A stretch of 64,000 nt of DNA, from NCBI RefSeq assembly GCF_943193215.1, contig NZ_CALPDH010000001.1, forward strand, positions 186,001 through 250,000, given 5' to 3'. The notes below the pieces were generated by a model. The model was not told the origin of the DNA, made no database searches, and saw only the letters and a list, made by a program, of their open reading frames with translations. This document shows positions 43,064 through 52,725 of the stretch, piece by piece. The position numbers were made by a program, and so were the translations under genes. This DNA comes from Acetatifactor aquisgranensis (lineage in GTDB: Bacteria > Bacillota > Clostridia > Lachnospirales > Lachnospiraceae). Within the stretch, counting starts at the first letter, position 1. Every line of letters begins with the position of its first letter.

Positions 43064-45340
43064 ATGAGGAAGAGAAAAAAGAGCATAAAGCGGACCGCGG
43101 TCCTGCTGGCGGCAGCGTTTCTTGCCGGGGCGCTTGGCGGCTGCGGCAGACAGGCGGCGGGAGGAGACGAAGGGGCCGGAGGCAGCGAAAATGCCGCCGC
43201 ATCAGGCGCGGAGAACAAAGGCAGATATGTGGAGATACAGGAGAAGCTGCCGGAGGAACTGGGCGGATGGGAAATCATGCAGATGTATTCGGTAAATGAA
43301 AAACTGCGTTTCCTCACATCCAGAACAGAGGATGGGAAGACTGCTCTGCGGGAGTGGGAAAAGCAGGGGGAGAACCTGACGGATGTGACCCAGAGCTGGC
43401 TGGCCTCCATGGAACTGACCGCTCTCGGGGACTGGCTGGAGGCGCGGCTGATACAGGGAAAGGACGGCGGACAGTACCTGTATGCCGGTTATGTGGCAGA
43501 GGATGAGGAAAACTACATGGGGCATCTGTGGAAGTCGGACGGAGAGACCGCAGTGGAAATCACGCCGGAGAAGTGGGCAATCCCCAATGAAGAATACGGC
43601 AGCTATGAGATGATACAGGGGCTGGCGGCGCTGGACAACGGCACATTGACCGTGCTCTCCTATTCTTCGCTGGATATCCTCTCCGGGGAAGACGGCAGAG
43701 TGATAGAAAGTGAACGGCTGGACAGCTATTATGAGGGCGGCGTGATATCGGACGGAGAAAATGTCTACCTGTGCTCCTCGGACGAAAGCGGCGGCCGGAT
43801 TGAAAAACGCCCGGAGGGCAAAAGCGATGGCGCGGCGATGATTCCCTGCCCTTCCGCCGATTCCTCACAGTCCGGGGACGATACGGTCTTCAGCTTTGGC
43901 GGAGCGTCCGGCCGGGCCCTTGCTGCCTTGCCGGACGGGACATTGATTGCCGGCGGAGAGGATGGGCTTTTCCGAATGAAAGCCGGGGAGGAGCAGTGGG
44001 AGATGCTGATGTCCGGCACGGAGACGAGTTTTTCCATATCGGATTGCTGGTGCAAGGACTTCGCGGCATTCCAGGACGGAAGTGTCTACGCGCTTTTCCA
44101 GGAAGAGGACGGCCAGGCTTTATACCGGTATGAGTACGATCCGGAGGCGGTGTCCCAGGTGACAGAGGTGCTGAAGCTGTACACTGTCTTCGAGAATTCC
44201 CTGCTGAAGCAGGCGGCCGCCAAATATCATAAGGCCCACCCCGAGGTCTTGGTTGAGATAGAGAGCGTGTATCCCATGTACAATAACGGCGAGACGGACT
44301 ATAATGCCGTCTATCAGGAGCTGAATACGATGCTCATGGGAGACGACGCGCCGGACATGGTGGTGATGGACCATCTGAACATGGATTCCTATGCGGAGAA
44401 AGGGCTGCTGGCGGATTTGGATGATGTGGTGAGGCCCATGGAGGAGAGCGGCGAACTGCTGTCTAATATTACGGGCGTTTATGCGCGGGAAGACGGCAAG
44501 AGGTACGCGGTGCCCCTGCAGTTTGGAGTGAATCTGGTCCTGGGCAGGGATATCGGAGTCCGGGATATGAGTACCATGGAGGCGCTGGCCGGCTTTTTGG
44601 CCGGAACAGATGAGCCTTATATGAGTCCCCAGACAGCCGCCGATCTGGTGAACAAGTTCTACCCCTATTTCTGTGATGAAATCGTGGACGGAAAACAGCT
44701 GGACAGAGAGGCGCTGGGGAAGTATCTGGAATATCTGAAAGCAATCGGGGACAACTGCGGCGTCATTGCCGCCCGGCCTGAAGGAGAGGTGGATTACGGT
44801 ATCTTTGACCTGACAAAGAAAGCGAAGCTTGCCTTTAACGGCACGGCAGGCTTTACGGACTGCATGCTCCCCATGTCCATGGCGGACTATATCAAGGGGG
44901 ATTTCGCGGCCTTTGAGAACAGCTTTGAGCCCCTGGTGCAGGCCGGCATCTGCGCCAAGAGCCAGCATATAGATACGGCAAAGGACTTCCTGCGGTTCGC
45001 GCTGTCGGAGGAGATTCAGGATTCGGAGTACAACGGCTTCCCGGTGAATCGCAACTCCATGGAAACCCAGGCGGCGAAAGACCGGTCCGAATTCACCATG
45101 GTTACGTCACTGGAGGCGGGCGATGGGGACTATATCCAGTTCGAGAGCAAGGCTTATCCAAAAGAGACGGCAGACAGGCTGGTGGCCATGTGCCAGGCGC
45201 TGGATAAGTCTGTGGGGGAGGACGCGAAGATCTGCGAGGTGCTGACCGAGAATCTGGGCGGGTACCTGGACGGATCCAGATCCAAAGAAGATACTATCCA
45301 GAAAATAGAAGACAGCCTGAAAATGTATCTGGCGGAATAA
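43064..45340 (+). CDS. large two-part solute-binding lipoprotein
   Basis: A 758-residue lipoprotein; the signal peptide ends in LGGC with Cys27. Residues about 50-355 look like a beta-propeller-type region with repeated short units (LAALDNGTLTVLSY, VYLCSSDESGGRIE, LAALPDGTLIAGGEDGLF, FAAFQDGSVYALFQEED). Residues about 375-758 are a type-1 extracellular sugar-binding-protein fold (LYTVFENSLLKQAAAKYHKAHPEVLVEIESV, MLMGDDAPDMVVMDHLNMDSYAEKGLLADLDD). The start is ATG 43064 behind CAGGAGG. No permease is adjacent, so a sensory or scaffold role with the two-component system is possible. Confidence 0.82.
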   Translation: MRKRKKSIKRTAVLLAAAFLAGALGGCGRQAAGGDEGAGGSENAAASGAENKGRYVEIQEKLPEELGGWEIMQMYSVNEKLRFLTSRTEDGKTALREWEKQGENLTDVTQSWLASMELTALGDWLEARLIQGKDGGQYLYAGYVAEDEENYMGHLWKSDGETAVEITPEKWAIPNEEYGSYEMIQGLAALDNGTLTVLSYSSLDILSGEDGRVIESERLDSYYEGGVISDGENVYLCSSDESGGRIEKRPEGKSDGAAMIPCPSADSSQSGDDTVFSFGGASGRALAALPDGTLIAGGEDGLFRMKAGEEQWEMLMSGTETSFSISDCWCKDFAAFQDGSVYALFQEEDGQALYRYEYDPEAVSQVTEVLKLYTVFENSLLKQAAAKYHKAHPEVLVEIESVYPMYNNGETDYNAVYQELNTMLMGDDAPDMVVMDHLNMDSYAEKGLLADLDDVVRPMEESGELLSNITGVYAREDGKRYAVPLQFGVNLVLGRDIGVRDMSTMEALAGFLAGTDEPYMSPQTAADLVNKFYPYFCDEIVDGKQLDREALGKYLEYLKAIGDNCGVIAARPEGEVDYGIFDLTKKAKLAFNGTAGFTDCMLPMSMADYIKGDFAAFENSFEPLVQAGICAKSQHIDTAKDFLRFALSEEIQDSEYNGFPVNRNSMETQAAKDRSEFTMVTSLEAGDGDYIQFESKAYPKETADRLVAMCQALDKSVGEDAKICEVLTENLGGYLDGSRSKEDTIQKIEDSLKMYLAE

Positions 45341-45473
45341 AACAGTCCTCCGGACAGATTAGTAAAAAAAGTAAATCAACTCTTTATCTTCCGGCAAAAA
45401 TAGTATATACTGATAACACACAGGAAAGAAATACGTCAATCCGACAAATTTAAGGAAAGAGAGGAAATGTGTT

Positions 45474-46316
45474 ATGTACAATTTTTCTATCGGTGTGATG
45501 CTGGAGTCTTTCAGACAGCCCACGGAAGTGGCGCTGAAAAAGGCCCGGGAGATAGGGGCTGCGGGCATCCAGATGTACGCGGTGAACGGTGATCTGACGC
45601 CGGAGAAACTGACCGGGGAGAAGAGGAGAGAGCTTCTGGACATGGTGAAATCCGAGGGGCTGGTAATCTCCGCCCTCTGCGGGGACCTGGGGAAAGGCTT
45701 TCACAATCCCGAGCTGAACCCTGAGCTGATTGAAAAGTCCATGCGTATTCTGGATCTGGCAAAGGATCTGGAGACGAATATCGTGACCACCCATATCGGC
45801 GTGGTTCCCGCGGATTCGAACCACGACCGCTATAAAGTCATGCAGGAGGCGTGCTTCAAGCTGGCTGAGTATGCAGACTCTGTGGACGCGCATTTCGCCA
45901 TCGAGACAGGACCTGAAGAGTCCGCAGTGCTGAAGAGATTCCTGGACGGCCTGCACTCCACCGGCGTGGCGGTGAACTTGGATCCTGCAAACCTGGTCAT
46001 GGTGACCGGCGACGATCCCGTACAGGCGGTACATAATCTGAAAGACTATATCGTGCACACCCACGCCAAGGACGGCGTGCGCAACTATTACCGCAATCCC
46101 GAGGAGGTCTACGGCCTGGTGGAGGCGGAGATGCTGGCAAGCCCCTCCTTTACGGAGGTTCCCCTGGGCAAGGGCGGCGTGGATTTCAAGAACTACCTGA
46201 AAGCGCTGGATGAGATAGGATATCACGGATTCCTGACCATTGAGCGCGAGGTGGGCGACAATCCGGAGGGAGATATCCGCCTGGCCGTTGATTTCCTGAA
46301 TGACATGATCAGATAA
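45474..46316 (+). CDS. xylose-isomerase-like TIM barrel (sugar phosphate isomerase/epimerase)
   Basis: A 280-residue AP-endonuclease-2-type TIM barrel: FSIGVMLESFRQPTEVALKKAREIGAAGIQMY, ISALCGDLGKGF, IVTTHIGVVP, FAIETGPEES, the metal-site VNLDPANLVM, HTHAKDG and LTIEREVGDN. Such enzymes isomerise or epimerise sugars, inositols or their keto acids. The start is ATG 45474 behind AGAGAGGA. A second member of the superfamily follows at 46437; the two are only distantly related. The exact substrate is unknown. Confidence 0.88.
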   Translation: MYNFSIGVMLESFRQPTEVALKKAREIGAAGIQMYAVNGDLTPEKLTGEKRRELLDMVKSEGLVISALCGDLGKGFHNPELNPELIEKSMRILDLAKDLETNIVTTHIGVVPADSNHDRYKVMQEACFKLAEYADSVDAHFAIETGPEESAVLKRFLDGLHSTGVAVNLDPANLVMVTGDDPVQAVHNLKDYIVHTHAKDGVRNYYRNPEEVYGLVEAEMLASPSFTEVPLGKGGVDFKNYLKALDEIGYHGFLTIEREVGDNPEGDIRLAVDFLNDMIR

Positions 46317-46334
46317 TCGGAAAAACGTATATAC

Positions 46335-46385
46335 AAACGGCATTTAATCCTTGCCAGTCGCATAGCGCAGCCAGTCATGCCGTTT
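46335..46385 (+). other. stem-loop between the two TIM-barrel genes
   Basis: AAACGGCAT (46335-46343) pairs with ATGCCGTTT (46377-46385) across a 33-nt loop; GTTTTT follows 5 nt later. It may be a partial terminator. Confidence 0.5.
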
Positions 46386-46436
46386 ATCCGGTTTTTGGGC
46401 AATATTTAATCACCATATATATTAGGAGGGCTTGAT

Positions 46437-47312
46437 ATGAAGTTTTCTGTCAGTGCATATAGTTTCATGCAGTGTTTTCAGGATGGCAGGCTGACGCCCT
46501 TTACCGGTATCGCAAAGGTGAAGGAGATGGGCTTTGACGCCATTGAATTTGTGGACTTTGTCTTCCCGAAGGATGAGGATTCCGCAGAGTACGCGAAGAA
46601 GCTCCGGGCGGAAGCGGACAGAGTGGGCCTGGCGATATCGAACTATGCCGTGGGCGCGGACTTCTTAAGCGGCAGCGACGGAAACCTGGAAGCAGAGGTG
46701 GAGCGCCTTAAGGGACAGGTGGACATCGCCGCTATCCTGGGATGTCCTACCATGCGCCATGACGTGACAGGCGGGATTCAGGACCGAACCTATCAGGGAT
46801 ACGATACCGTGATAGAGCGCCTGGCCAAAGGATGCCGCGCGGTGACTGAGTACGCCGCCGGGAAAGGCGTCAAAACCATGACCGAGAACCATGGATTCTT
46901 CTCGCAGGACAGCCTGCGGGTGGAGAAGCTGATCAACACCGTGGCCAACGAGAACTTCGGACAGCTGGTGGACATGGGCAATTTCCTCTGCGCGGATGAC
47001 AATCCGGCGGTGGCTGTGGGAAGATGCGCGCCTTATGCGTTCTATGTCCACGCCAAGGACTTCATCGTAAAGAGCGGCCAGGAGCCGGATCCCGGCCAGG
47101 GGTTCTTCCAGTCCAGAAGCGGCAATTTCCTGCGGGGGACGATTGTAGGGCATGGAGACGTTCCTGTAGTACAGTGCCTGCGGGCTTTGAAGAGAGAGAA
47201 CTACGATGGATATGTGGCCATTGAATTCGAGGGCATGGAGGACTGCGTAAAGGGAGTCGCCATCGGCCTTGAGAATCTGAAGAAATATGTGGCGGAAGTA
47301 TACGGAGGCTGA
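46437..47312 (+). CDS. sugar phosphate isomerase/epimerase (TIM barrel)
   Basis: A 291-residue protein of the same TIM-barrel superfamily: FSVSAYSFMQCFQDG, KEMGFDAIEFVDFVFP, MRHDVTGG, MTENHGFFSQ, the metal-site LVDMGNFLCADDNP, YVHAKDFIV and YVAIEFEGMEDC. The start is ATG 46437 behind AGGAGGG. It precedes the GH78-like gene by 157 bp and is likely part of the same catabolic set. The product cannot be named. Confidence 0.87.
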   Translation: MKFSVSAYSFMQCFQDGRLTPFTGIAKVKEMGFDAIEFVDFVFPKDEDSAEYAKKLRAEADRVGLAISNYAVGADFLSGSDGNLEAEVERLKGQVDIAAILGCPTMRHDVTGGIQDRTYQGYDTVIERLAKGCRAVTEYAAGKGVKTMTENHGFFSQDSLRVEKLINTVANENFGQLVDMGNFLCADDNPAVAVGRCAPYAFYVHAKDFIVKSGQEPDPGQGFFQSRSGNFLRGTIVGHGDVPVVQCLRALKRENYDGYVAIEFEGMEDCVKGVAIGLENLKKYVAEVYGG

Positions 47313-47396
47313 TTCCCCGCGGCATGCCGGACGGCTGTGTCCGGCGGGATATCCGGCTTAAGGGCCGGAGGGACAAAAGGGAAGAGGCCGAAAAAA

Positions 47397-47421
47397 GGGG
47401 CTGTCGTGCTGCGGCAGCCCC
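47397..47421 (+). other. GC-rich hairpin upstream of the GH78-like gene
   Basis: GGGGCTGTCG (47397-47406) pairs with CGGCAGCCCC (47412-47421, one G-T pair). No T-run follows, so it is not a standard terminator. Confidence 0.5.
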
Positions 47422-47469
47422 GAACTGTATAAAACGGATTCCCCGCTGGGGAATGGAACAGGAGAAAAC

Positions 47470-49605
47470 ATGGACTTATATGGATTTAGGAAAGCGCAGG
47501 CAATCTGGGCTTCGGGCCGGGAGGAGGAGAAGAACTGCGAGCTGGCGTTCCGGGCGGTGATTCCGGCGGGAGACATAAAACTGTGCCTGGCGGCATCGAC
47601 GATATACCGGCTCCGGATAAACGGAACATTCGTATGCGCTGGCCCTGCCAGAGTGGCGCACGGGTTCTACGCTGTGGACGAGATTCCTCTGTCCGGATAT
47701 CTGACGGAACAGGAGAATGTGGCGGTGATCGAGGTGACAGGCTATAATGTCAACGCTTTTGATACCCTGGACCAGCCCGCTTTCCTGACAGCGGAATTTG
47801 TCCTGAAAGACCAGGCAGTGGCTGCCACCGGGGAAAACAGCGTGACAGTGCACGAACTGAAGCAGCGGGTTCAGAAAGTGCAGCGCTACAGCCTGCAGAG
47901 AGCTTTTGTGGAATGCTATCGCCTCCAGGCGGATAAGCAGGACTTTTATACACAGGCGGCATGGGGAGAGCTGCAGGCATCCACACAGATAACCTGGAGC
48001 CTGCAGCCTGAGAAACGCTGCCTGAAGCGCAGTGTCAGGATGCCGGAATATGAGAAGCTCCCTGTCCGGGCACTGGTGGAGACCGGCCGGGCGGAATTTT
48101 CGCCAGTCGCTTCCAAACCAGTGCTTGGCTGGGAGAGGGACCGCCTGGGCAAGACCTTGAAAGGCTATTTGCCCGAGGAGCTGGAAGAGCATCTGTCGGA
48201 CGAGGGACAGAATATGACATTTGTGTCATCCGGGGCTGCCACGGGGGATGCGTTCCCGCTGGCGCTGGAGAATGGCTATGGCTTGTATGAACTTCCCTTT
48301 AATGCCACGGGCTTCATCTGCCTGGAGGTACAGTGCGGGGAACCTTGCTCGGTCTATCTGATGTTCGATGAGACGCTGGTGGACGGCAAGCTGGATTTCC
48401 TGCGCATGGGCACCTACAATATCTTCAAATACGCGCTGGATGCCGGCCGCCACCATATCATGACCTTTGCGCCCTATACGATGAAGTATGTCCAGGTAAT
48501 CGTAAAGGGAAAAGCCACAGTCCGGGGACTGGAGCTGGTGGAGTACAAGCATCCGCCTGTGCAGCGCAGAGTGAAGCTGCCGGAGGATGGGCAGCTGGAG
48601 GCGATTTATCAGGCGGCAAAGGAATCCTATCTGTCCAACGCGGTGGATGTCTTCATGGACTGCCCCTCCAGAGAGCGGGCAGGATGGCTCTGCGACAGCT
48701 TCTTCACCTCCAGGGTGGAGCATGTGCTGACCGGGGAATGCCTGGTGGAGCGGACTTTCCTGGAGAACTTTATCCTGGCGGAAAAATTTGAATTCCTGCC
48801 GGAGGGGATGCTGCCCATGTGCTACCCCTCTGACCACAATGACGGCCTCTTTATTCCAAACTGGGCCATGTGGTTCGTGCTGGAGCTGGAGGAGTATCTG
48901 GAGCGCAGCGGCGACAGGGAGCTGGTGGACCGTGCGAAGAAAAGAGTCATGGCGCTGGTGGATTATTTCCGCCCCTTTGAGAATGAATCCGGCCTGCTGG
49001 AGAAGCTGGACGGCTGGGTATTCCTGGAGTGGTCCAGGGCAAATGACCCGGATGTGGTCCAGGAAATCAACTTCCCGTCGAACATGCTGTATATGAGGAT
49101 GCTGAAAGCAGTGGCGTCTCTCTATGGGGAGAAGTCTCTGGAGGAGAAAGCGTCCCGCCTGAGACAGGTGATTAGGGAGCGTTCTTTCAACGGAACATTC
49201 TACACGGACAATGAGCGCAGGACGGAAAGCGGGCTGGTGAATCCGGGCAATTGCACGGAGGTCTGTCAGTATTACGCATTCTTTACCGGCACGGCCACGA
49301 AAGAGGAGGACGCCGCGCTGTGGGAGATGCTGATTCGGGATTTCGGTCCCGGGCGCAGGGAACTGGGACTGCATCCGGAGGTGGCTTTCGCCAATGCGTT
49401 CATCGGCAATTACCTGCGCATCGAGCTGCTGTACAGAGAGGGGCTGCACGAGGACGTGGTCGGGAACATCCGCGGATATTTCGCCAAGATGGCCAGGCTC
49501 ACAGGCACTCTGTGGGAGAACGATACGCCCTATGCCAGCTGCAATCACGGGTTTGCCTCCCATGTCATCTACTGGCTTGCCGGCATCTACGGCATAGAGG
49601 GGTAG
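47470..49605 (+). CDS. GH78-family alpha-L-rhamnosidase-like enzyme
   Basis: A 711-residue protein without a signal peptide. N-terminal beta domains (about 1-370, including IYRLRINGTFVCAGPARVAHGFYAVDEI, the typical accessory jelly roll) precede an (alpha/alpha)6 barrel. The barrel starts with YLSNAVDVFMDCPSRERAGWLCDSFFTSRV, the position of the GH78 catalytic acid motif, and ends with NHGFASHVIYWLAGIYGIEG. GH78 enzymes remove alpha-L-rhamnose, as found in pectin rhamnogalacturonan. Cytosolic location implies imported oligosaccharides. The catalytic motif differs from the common DCPQRDERLGW, so the substrate may differ. Confidence 0.82.
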   Translation: MDLYGFRKAQAIWASGREEEKNCELAFRAVIPAGDIKLCLAASTIYRLRINGTFVCAGPARVAHGFYAVDEIPLSGYLTEQENVAVIEVTGYNVNAFDTLDQPAFLTAEFVLKDQAVAATGENSVTVHELKQRVQKVQRYSLQRAFVECYRLQADKQDFYTQAAWGELQASTQITWSLQPEKRCLKRSVRMPEYEKLPVRALVETGRAEFSPVASKPVLGWERDRLGKTLKGYLPEELEEHLSDEGQNMTFVSSGAATGDAFPLALENGYGLYELPFNATGFICLEVQCGEPCSVYLMFDETLVDGKLDFLRMGTYNIFKYALDAGRHHIMTFAPYTMKYVQVIVKGKATVRGLELVEYKHPPVQRRVKLPEDGQLEAIYQAAKESYLSNAVDVFMDCPSRERAGWLCDSFFTSRVEHVLTGECLVERTFLENFILAEKFEFLPEGMLPMCYPSDHNDGLFIPNWAMWFVLELEEYLERSGDRELVDRAKKRVMALVDYFRPFENESGLLEKLDGWVFLEWSRANDPDVVQEINFPSNMLYMRMLKAVASLYGEKSLEEKASRLRQVIRERSFNGTFYTDNERRTESGLVNPGNCTEVCQYYAFFTGTATKEEDAALWEMLIRDFGPGRRELGLHPEVAFANAFIGNYLRIELLYREGLHEDVVGNIRGYFAKMARLTGTLWENDTPYASCNHGFASHVIYWLAGIYGIEG

Positions 49606-49640
49606 GCAGACGGGCAAAAGATGCGGAAAGGAGGCTGCAG

Positions 49641-50435
49641 TTGAAACAATATATTCTGGAGGCATGTATCGACTCCGCGGAATCGGCGGTGGAGGCTGTA
49701 AAAGGAGGGGCGGACCGTTTGGAACTGTGCGCAAATCTGATTATAGGAGGCACCACGCCGGAACAGGCATTGTATGAAAAAGTAAGGGAGCTTGCGGATA
49801 CCAGGATTCATGTGCTCATCCGGCCCAGGTATGGGGATTTCCTGTATACGGAGCACGAGTTCGCCATCGTCGCCCGCAGTGTGGCGCTCTACCGGGAGCT
49901 GGGGGCGGACGGCGTGGTGGTGGGCTGTCTATTGCCGGACGGCTCCCTGGATACAGAGCGGATGAAAGCGCTCAGAGAGGCCGCCGGCCCTATGAGCATG
50001 ACGCTCCACCGGGCTTTTGACATGTGCAGAGACCCCTATGAGGCGCTGGAACAGGCAAAGGACCTGGGAATCGGGACCATCCTCACCTCCGGCCAGAAGA
50101 ACGGCTGCATGGAGGGCAGGGAGCTGATTGCCGGGTTGGTGCGGGAAAGCGGCGGCCAGGTGGACATCATGGCAGGAGGCGGTGTGGACGCTTCGGTCAT
50201 CCGTCAGATGATTCCGGCCACAAGAGCCTCCAGCTACCATATGTCCGGCAAGACCGTACTGGACAGCGGCATGGCCTGCAGGAGGCAGGAGGTGTCCATG
50301 GGCGTGCCGGGGCTGGGAGAATATGAGATATTCCGCACGGCCCGGGAGAAGATACAGGAGGCCAGGCGGGTGCTGGACGAGGCGGCCGGACTGGCCGGGG
50401 AGTGGAACAGGGGGAAAGACAGGGATGAAATTTGA
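49641..50435 (+). CDS. cutC: copper homeostasis-type protein CutC (TIM barrel)
   Basis: A 264-residue TIM-barrel protein: LEACIDSAESAVEAVKGGADRLELCANLIIGGTTP, HVLIRPRYGDFLYTEHEF, GADGVVVGCLLPDGSLD, MTLHRAFDMCRDP, LTSGQK and DIMAGGGVDASVI. This is the CutC family, long linked to copper but without a proven reaction; it is not the choline TMA-lyase of the same name. The start is TTG 49641 behind AAAGGAGG; the frame stays open further upstream inside the GH78 gene. It overlaps the next gene by 11 bp, so it is part of the carbohydrate cluster. Confidence 0.92.
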   Translation: MKQYILEACIDSAESAVEAVKGGADRLELCANLIIGGTTPEQALYEKVRELADTRIHVLIRPRYGDFLYTEHEFAIVARSVALYRELGADGVVVGCLLPDGSLDTERMKALREAAGPMSMTLHRAFDMCRDPYEALEQAKDLGIGTILTSGQKNGCMEGRELIAGLVRESGGQVDIMAGGGVDASVIRQMIPATRASSYHMSGKTVLDSGMACRRQEVSMGVPGLGEYEIFRTAREKIQEARRVLDEAAGLAGEWNRGKDRDEI

Positions 50436-52662
50436 GCCGAAGACATTGGATTTTGAATTGAGCCCTTACACGGGGCTTACCAGGGAGAGCTGGCTGGAGG
50501 CTGGCAGATACATGCTGGAGGGAATTTTCCGGAATATCGATGATTTCCAGAAGCCTGTGGTCATGCCGAGAAAAGAGACAGAGATCACATATCCCCATCT
50601 GAAAGATTCGGAGGAAGCCCAGACCGTCCAGCGCACGGCTGAGGTGTTCGAGGGGCTGACCCGCTCCTTTTTCATCGCCGCGCCGATGATCGGCAATGTG
50701 CCTGACCTGACAGTGTGCGGGTATCCGATAGCGGAATATTATAAGAACCAGGTGCTGCGGGTGTGCACCAGAGGGGACGCCCTCTACGTGGGCACTTATG
50801 AGGACCAGCAGGAGATTACAGGGCATACGGATCCGTACAGGACTTTCCAGCAGACCGTGGAGACCTGCGCGCTGGTCATCTGCCTGTGGGTGAGCAAAAA
50901 GCAGATCTGGGATACCTACACGAAAGCGGAGAAAGACGTGATTGCCGGATTCCTGGACAGCTATGCCCATGCCAGCACGGTGCCCCAGAATTGGCGGCTG
51001 TTCAATATGCTGGACATGGCGTTCCTGCACATGGAGGGGTATCCCGTCGAAAAGGATGTGATGCGCGATCATGCCCAGGCCATCCTGGCTTATTATGCCG
51101 GGGACGGCTGGTACCGGGACGGACATTCTTTCGATTATTATTCCTGCTGGGCCTTTAATGTGTACGGTCCTATCTGGAATCTCTGGTACGGATATGAGAA
51201 TGAACCGTATATTGCCAAACGGTTTGAAGAGAATTCCAACAGGCTCATGGAGACCTATGGGGACTTCTTCGACAGGGACGGCTGGACGAATATGTGGGGG
51301 CGCAGCAACATCTACCGCAATGCGGCTACCAGCGCCTTTGACGGCAATCTGATGATGCCGGGCGGCATGCCTGAGGGCAGGGCAGATCCTGGACGGGCCA
51401 GGCGGATTTCCTCCGGTTCCCTGATGCAGTTCCTAAGCAGGGAGGATTTCCTGTATCAGGGAGTGCCTGCCCTTGGTTTCTACGGGCAGTTCTCGCCTCT
51501 GGTGCAGGGGTATTCCTGCGCGGAGTCGCCTTTTTGGCTGGGCAAGGCTTTCCTGTGCCTGCATCTGCCCGCGGACCATCCTTTCTGGACGGCGAAGGAG
51601 AACAACGGTACCTGGGAGGAGCTGGGAGAGGGGGAAGTCAAGGTGACCTGCCTGGATGGGCCGGCCTTGTGTTTCTCTAATCATCAGGCCAACGGGGAGA
51701 CCATCCTGCGCACGGGCAAGGTGGTGAAGCAGCCGGGGGACGAGCATGGGATGTGGAATTATTCCAAGCTCTGCTACAATACCAAGTATCCCTGGGAGGC
51801 GGCGCCGCGGGCGTATGCTCCGGAGTTAGTGCGGAGTCCGGAGGAGAGCGTTTGTGCCTGTTCGGATGAGGGGTTAGGGGAAAATGCAGCCCGGAGCGAA
51901 TCTGCGGACAAGGGAGGCGGGTTTTGTGTGGAGGCTCAGCAGTATGTCCTGAGAGACGGCCCGCTGCCGGAAGGATACCATGACGCGGGAAACGGTAAAT
52001 CGGGAAAGGCAGGATCCGGATTGCGGGCGCCGGAGAAAGCGAACGTGACTTTCTGGTATGGGCAAAGGGATGGCGTGCTGTACCGAAGACAATTTTTCGG
52101 CTACAATCTGGAGACGGAATGCCATTGGATACAGGCCATGAACCTGGCGGATTTTGCGGTGCCATACGGTATTCTGCGGGCGGACAGGCTGCGGCTGTAC
52201 AAGGCGCCCGTGACTGTGACCCTGGGCTCCTACGGATTCCCGGACAATGGGACTGAAGTTATCAAAAAAACCTGCGGAAACGCAAAAGCCATTATCTTAA
52301 AGGGCACAGACGCTACAGGCTGTGAAAAACAGATGGCCATGACTGTTTATGACGGATGGCAGGGGCTGGGTTTGGTGCGCAGCAGAGGGACGAACCCGGA
52401 TTCGGAGAAGTCCGTTATCCTGTACGCTTCCATGGAGAGGAAGAAACATTACGGCGGCTTTGAGCCTTATGTGCTGATTTCCCAGGTGATTACGAAAGAG
52501 AGCCATGAGGACTTTGGCGGGGAGGAGCTGTTTCCTGTGGCAGAGGTAATCTGCGCGGATCCGGAGGGCTGCGGCAGCTTTGGGCCGGTGGTGATCCGGA
52601 TGAAAGATGGCAGTGAAAAGGTTGTTGACTTTGACGGTATGGAGGGGCGGTTGATGCTGTAG
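50425..52662 (+). CDS. DUF2264 protein, probable polysaccharide-active enzyme
   Basis: A 745-residue cytosolic protein whose first ~400 residues match DUF2264 (LTRESWLEAGRYMLEGIFRNI, RTCALVICLWVSKKQIWDTYTKAEKD-like region, NWRLFNMLDMAFLHMEGYP, GDGWYRDGHSFDYYSCWAFNVYGPIWNLWYG). The fold predicted for the family is an (alpha/alpha) toroid followed by beta sheets, as in lyases and glycoside hydrolases; no activity is proven. It starts at ATG 50425 within the end of cutC. A poorly conserved Gly/Ala/Glu-rich insertion lies near residues 470-540. Confidence 0.85.
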   Translation: MKFEPKTLDFELSPYTGLTRESWLEAGRYMLEGIFRNIDDFQKPVVMPRKETEITYPHLKDSEEAQTVQRTAEVFEGLTRSFFIAAPMIGNVPDLTVCGYPIAEYYKNQVLRVCTRGDALYVGTYEDQQEITGHTDPYRTFQQTVETCALVICLWVSKKQIWDTYTKAEKDVIAGFLDSYAHASTVPQNWRLFNMLDMAFLHMEGYPVEKDVMRDHAQAILAYYAGDGWYRDGHSFDYYSCWAFNVYGPIWNLWYGYENEPYIAKRFEENSNRLMETYGDFFDRDGWTNMWGRSNIYRNAATSAFDGNLMMPGGMPEGRADPGRARRISSGSLMQFLSREDFLYQGVPALGFYGQFSPLVQGYSCAESPFWLGKAFLCLHLPADHPFWTAKENNGTWEELGEGEVKVTCLDGPALCFSNHQANGETILRTGKVVKQPGDEHGMWNYSKLCYNTKYPWEAAPRAYAPELVRSPEESVCACSDEGLGENAARSESADKGGGFCVEAQQYVLRDGPLPEGYHDAGNGKSGKAGSGLRAPEKANVTFWYGQRDGVLYRRQFFGYNLETECHWIQAMNLADFAVPYGILRADRLRLYKAPVTVTLGSYGFPDNGTEVIKKTCGNAKAIILKGTDATGCEKQMAMTVYDGWQGLGLVRSRGTNPDSEKSVILYASMERKKHYGGFEPYVLISQVITKESHEDFGGEELFPVAEVICADPEGCGSFGPVVIRMKDGSEKVVDFDGMEGRLML

Positions 52663-52725
52663 ACGTAGGACTTATATGTCATAAAGTATCTTGAGCCGAG
52701 AGGTGCACAGGAAGGAGAGAAAGCC

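Noticed and set aside
49251..49640. N-terminal extension of the CutC frame into the GH78 gene
   Set aside because: The CutC family begins at KQYILEACIDSAESA; the TTG at 49641 has a strong AAAGGAGG site and the upstream part is an out-of-frame shadow.
49641..50435. Choline trimethylamine-lyase CutC
   Set aside because: The protein is a 264-residue TIM barrel, not a glycyl radical enzyme; only the name is shared.
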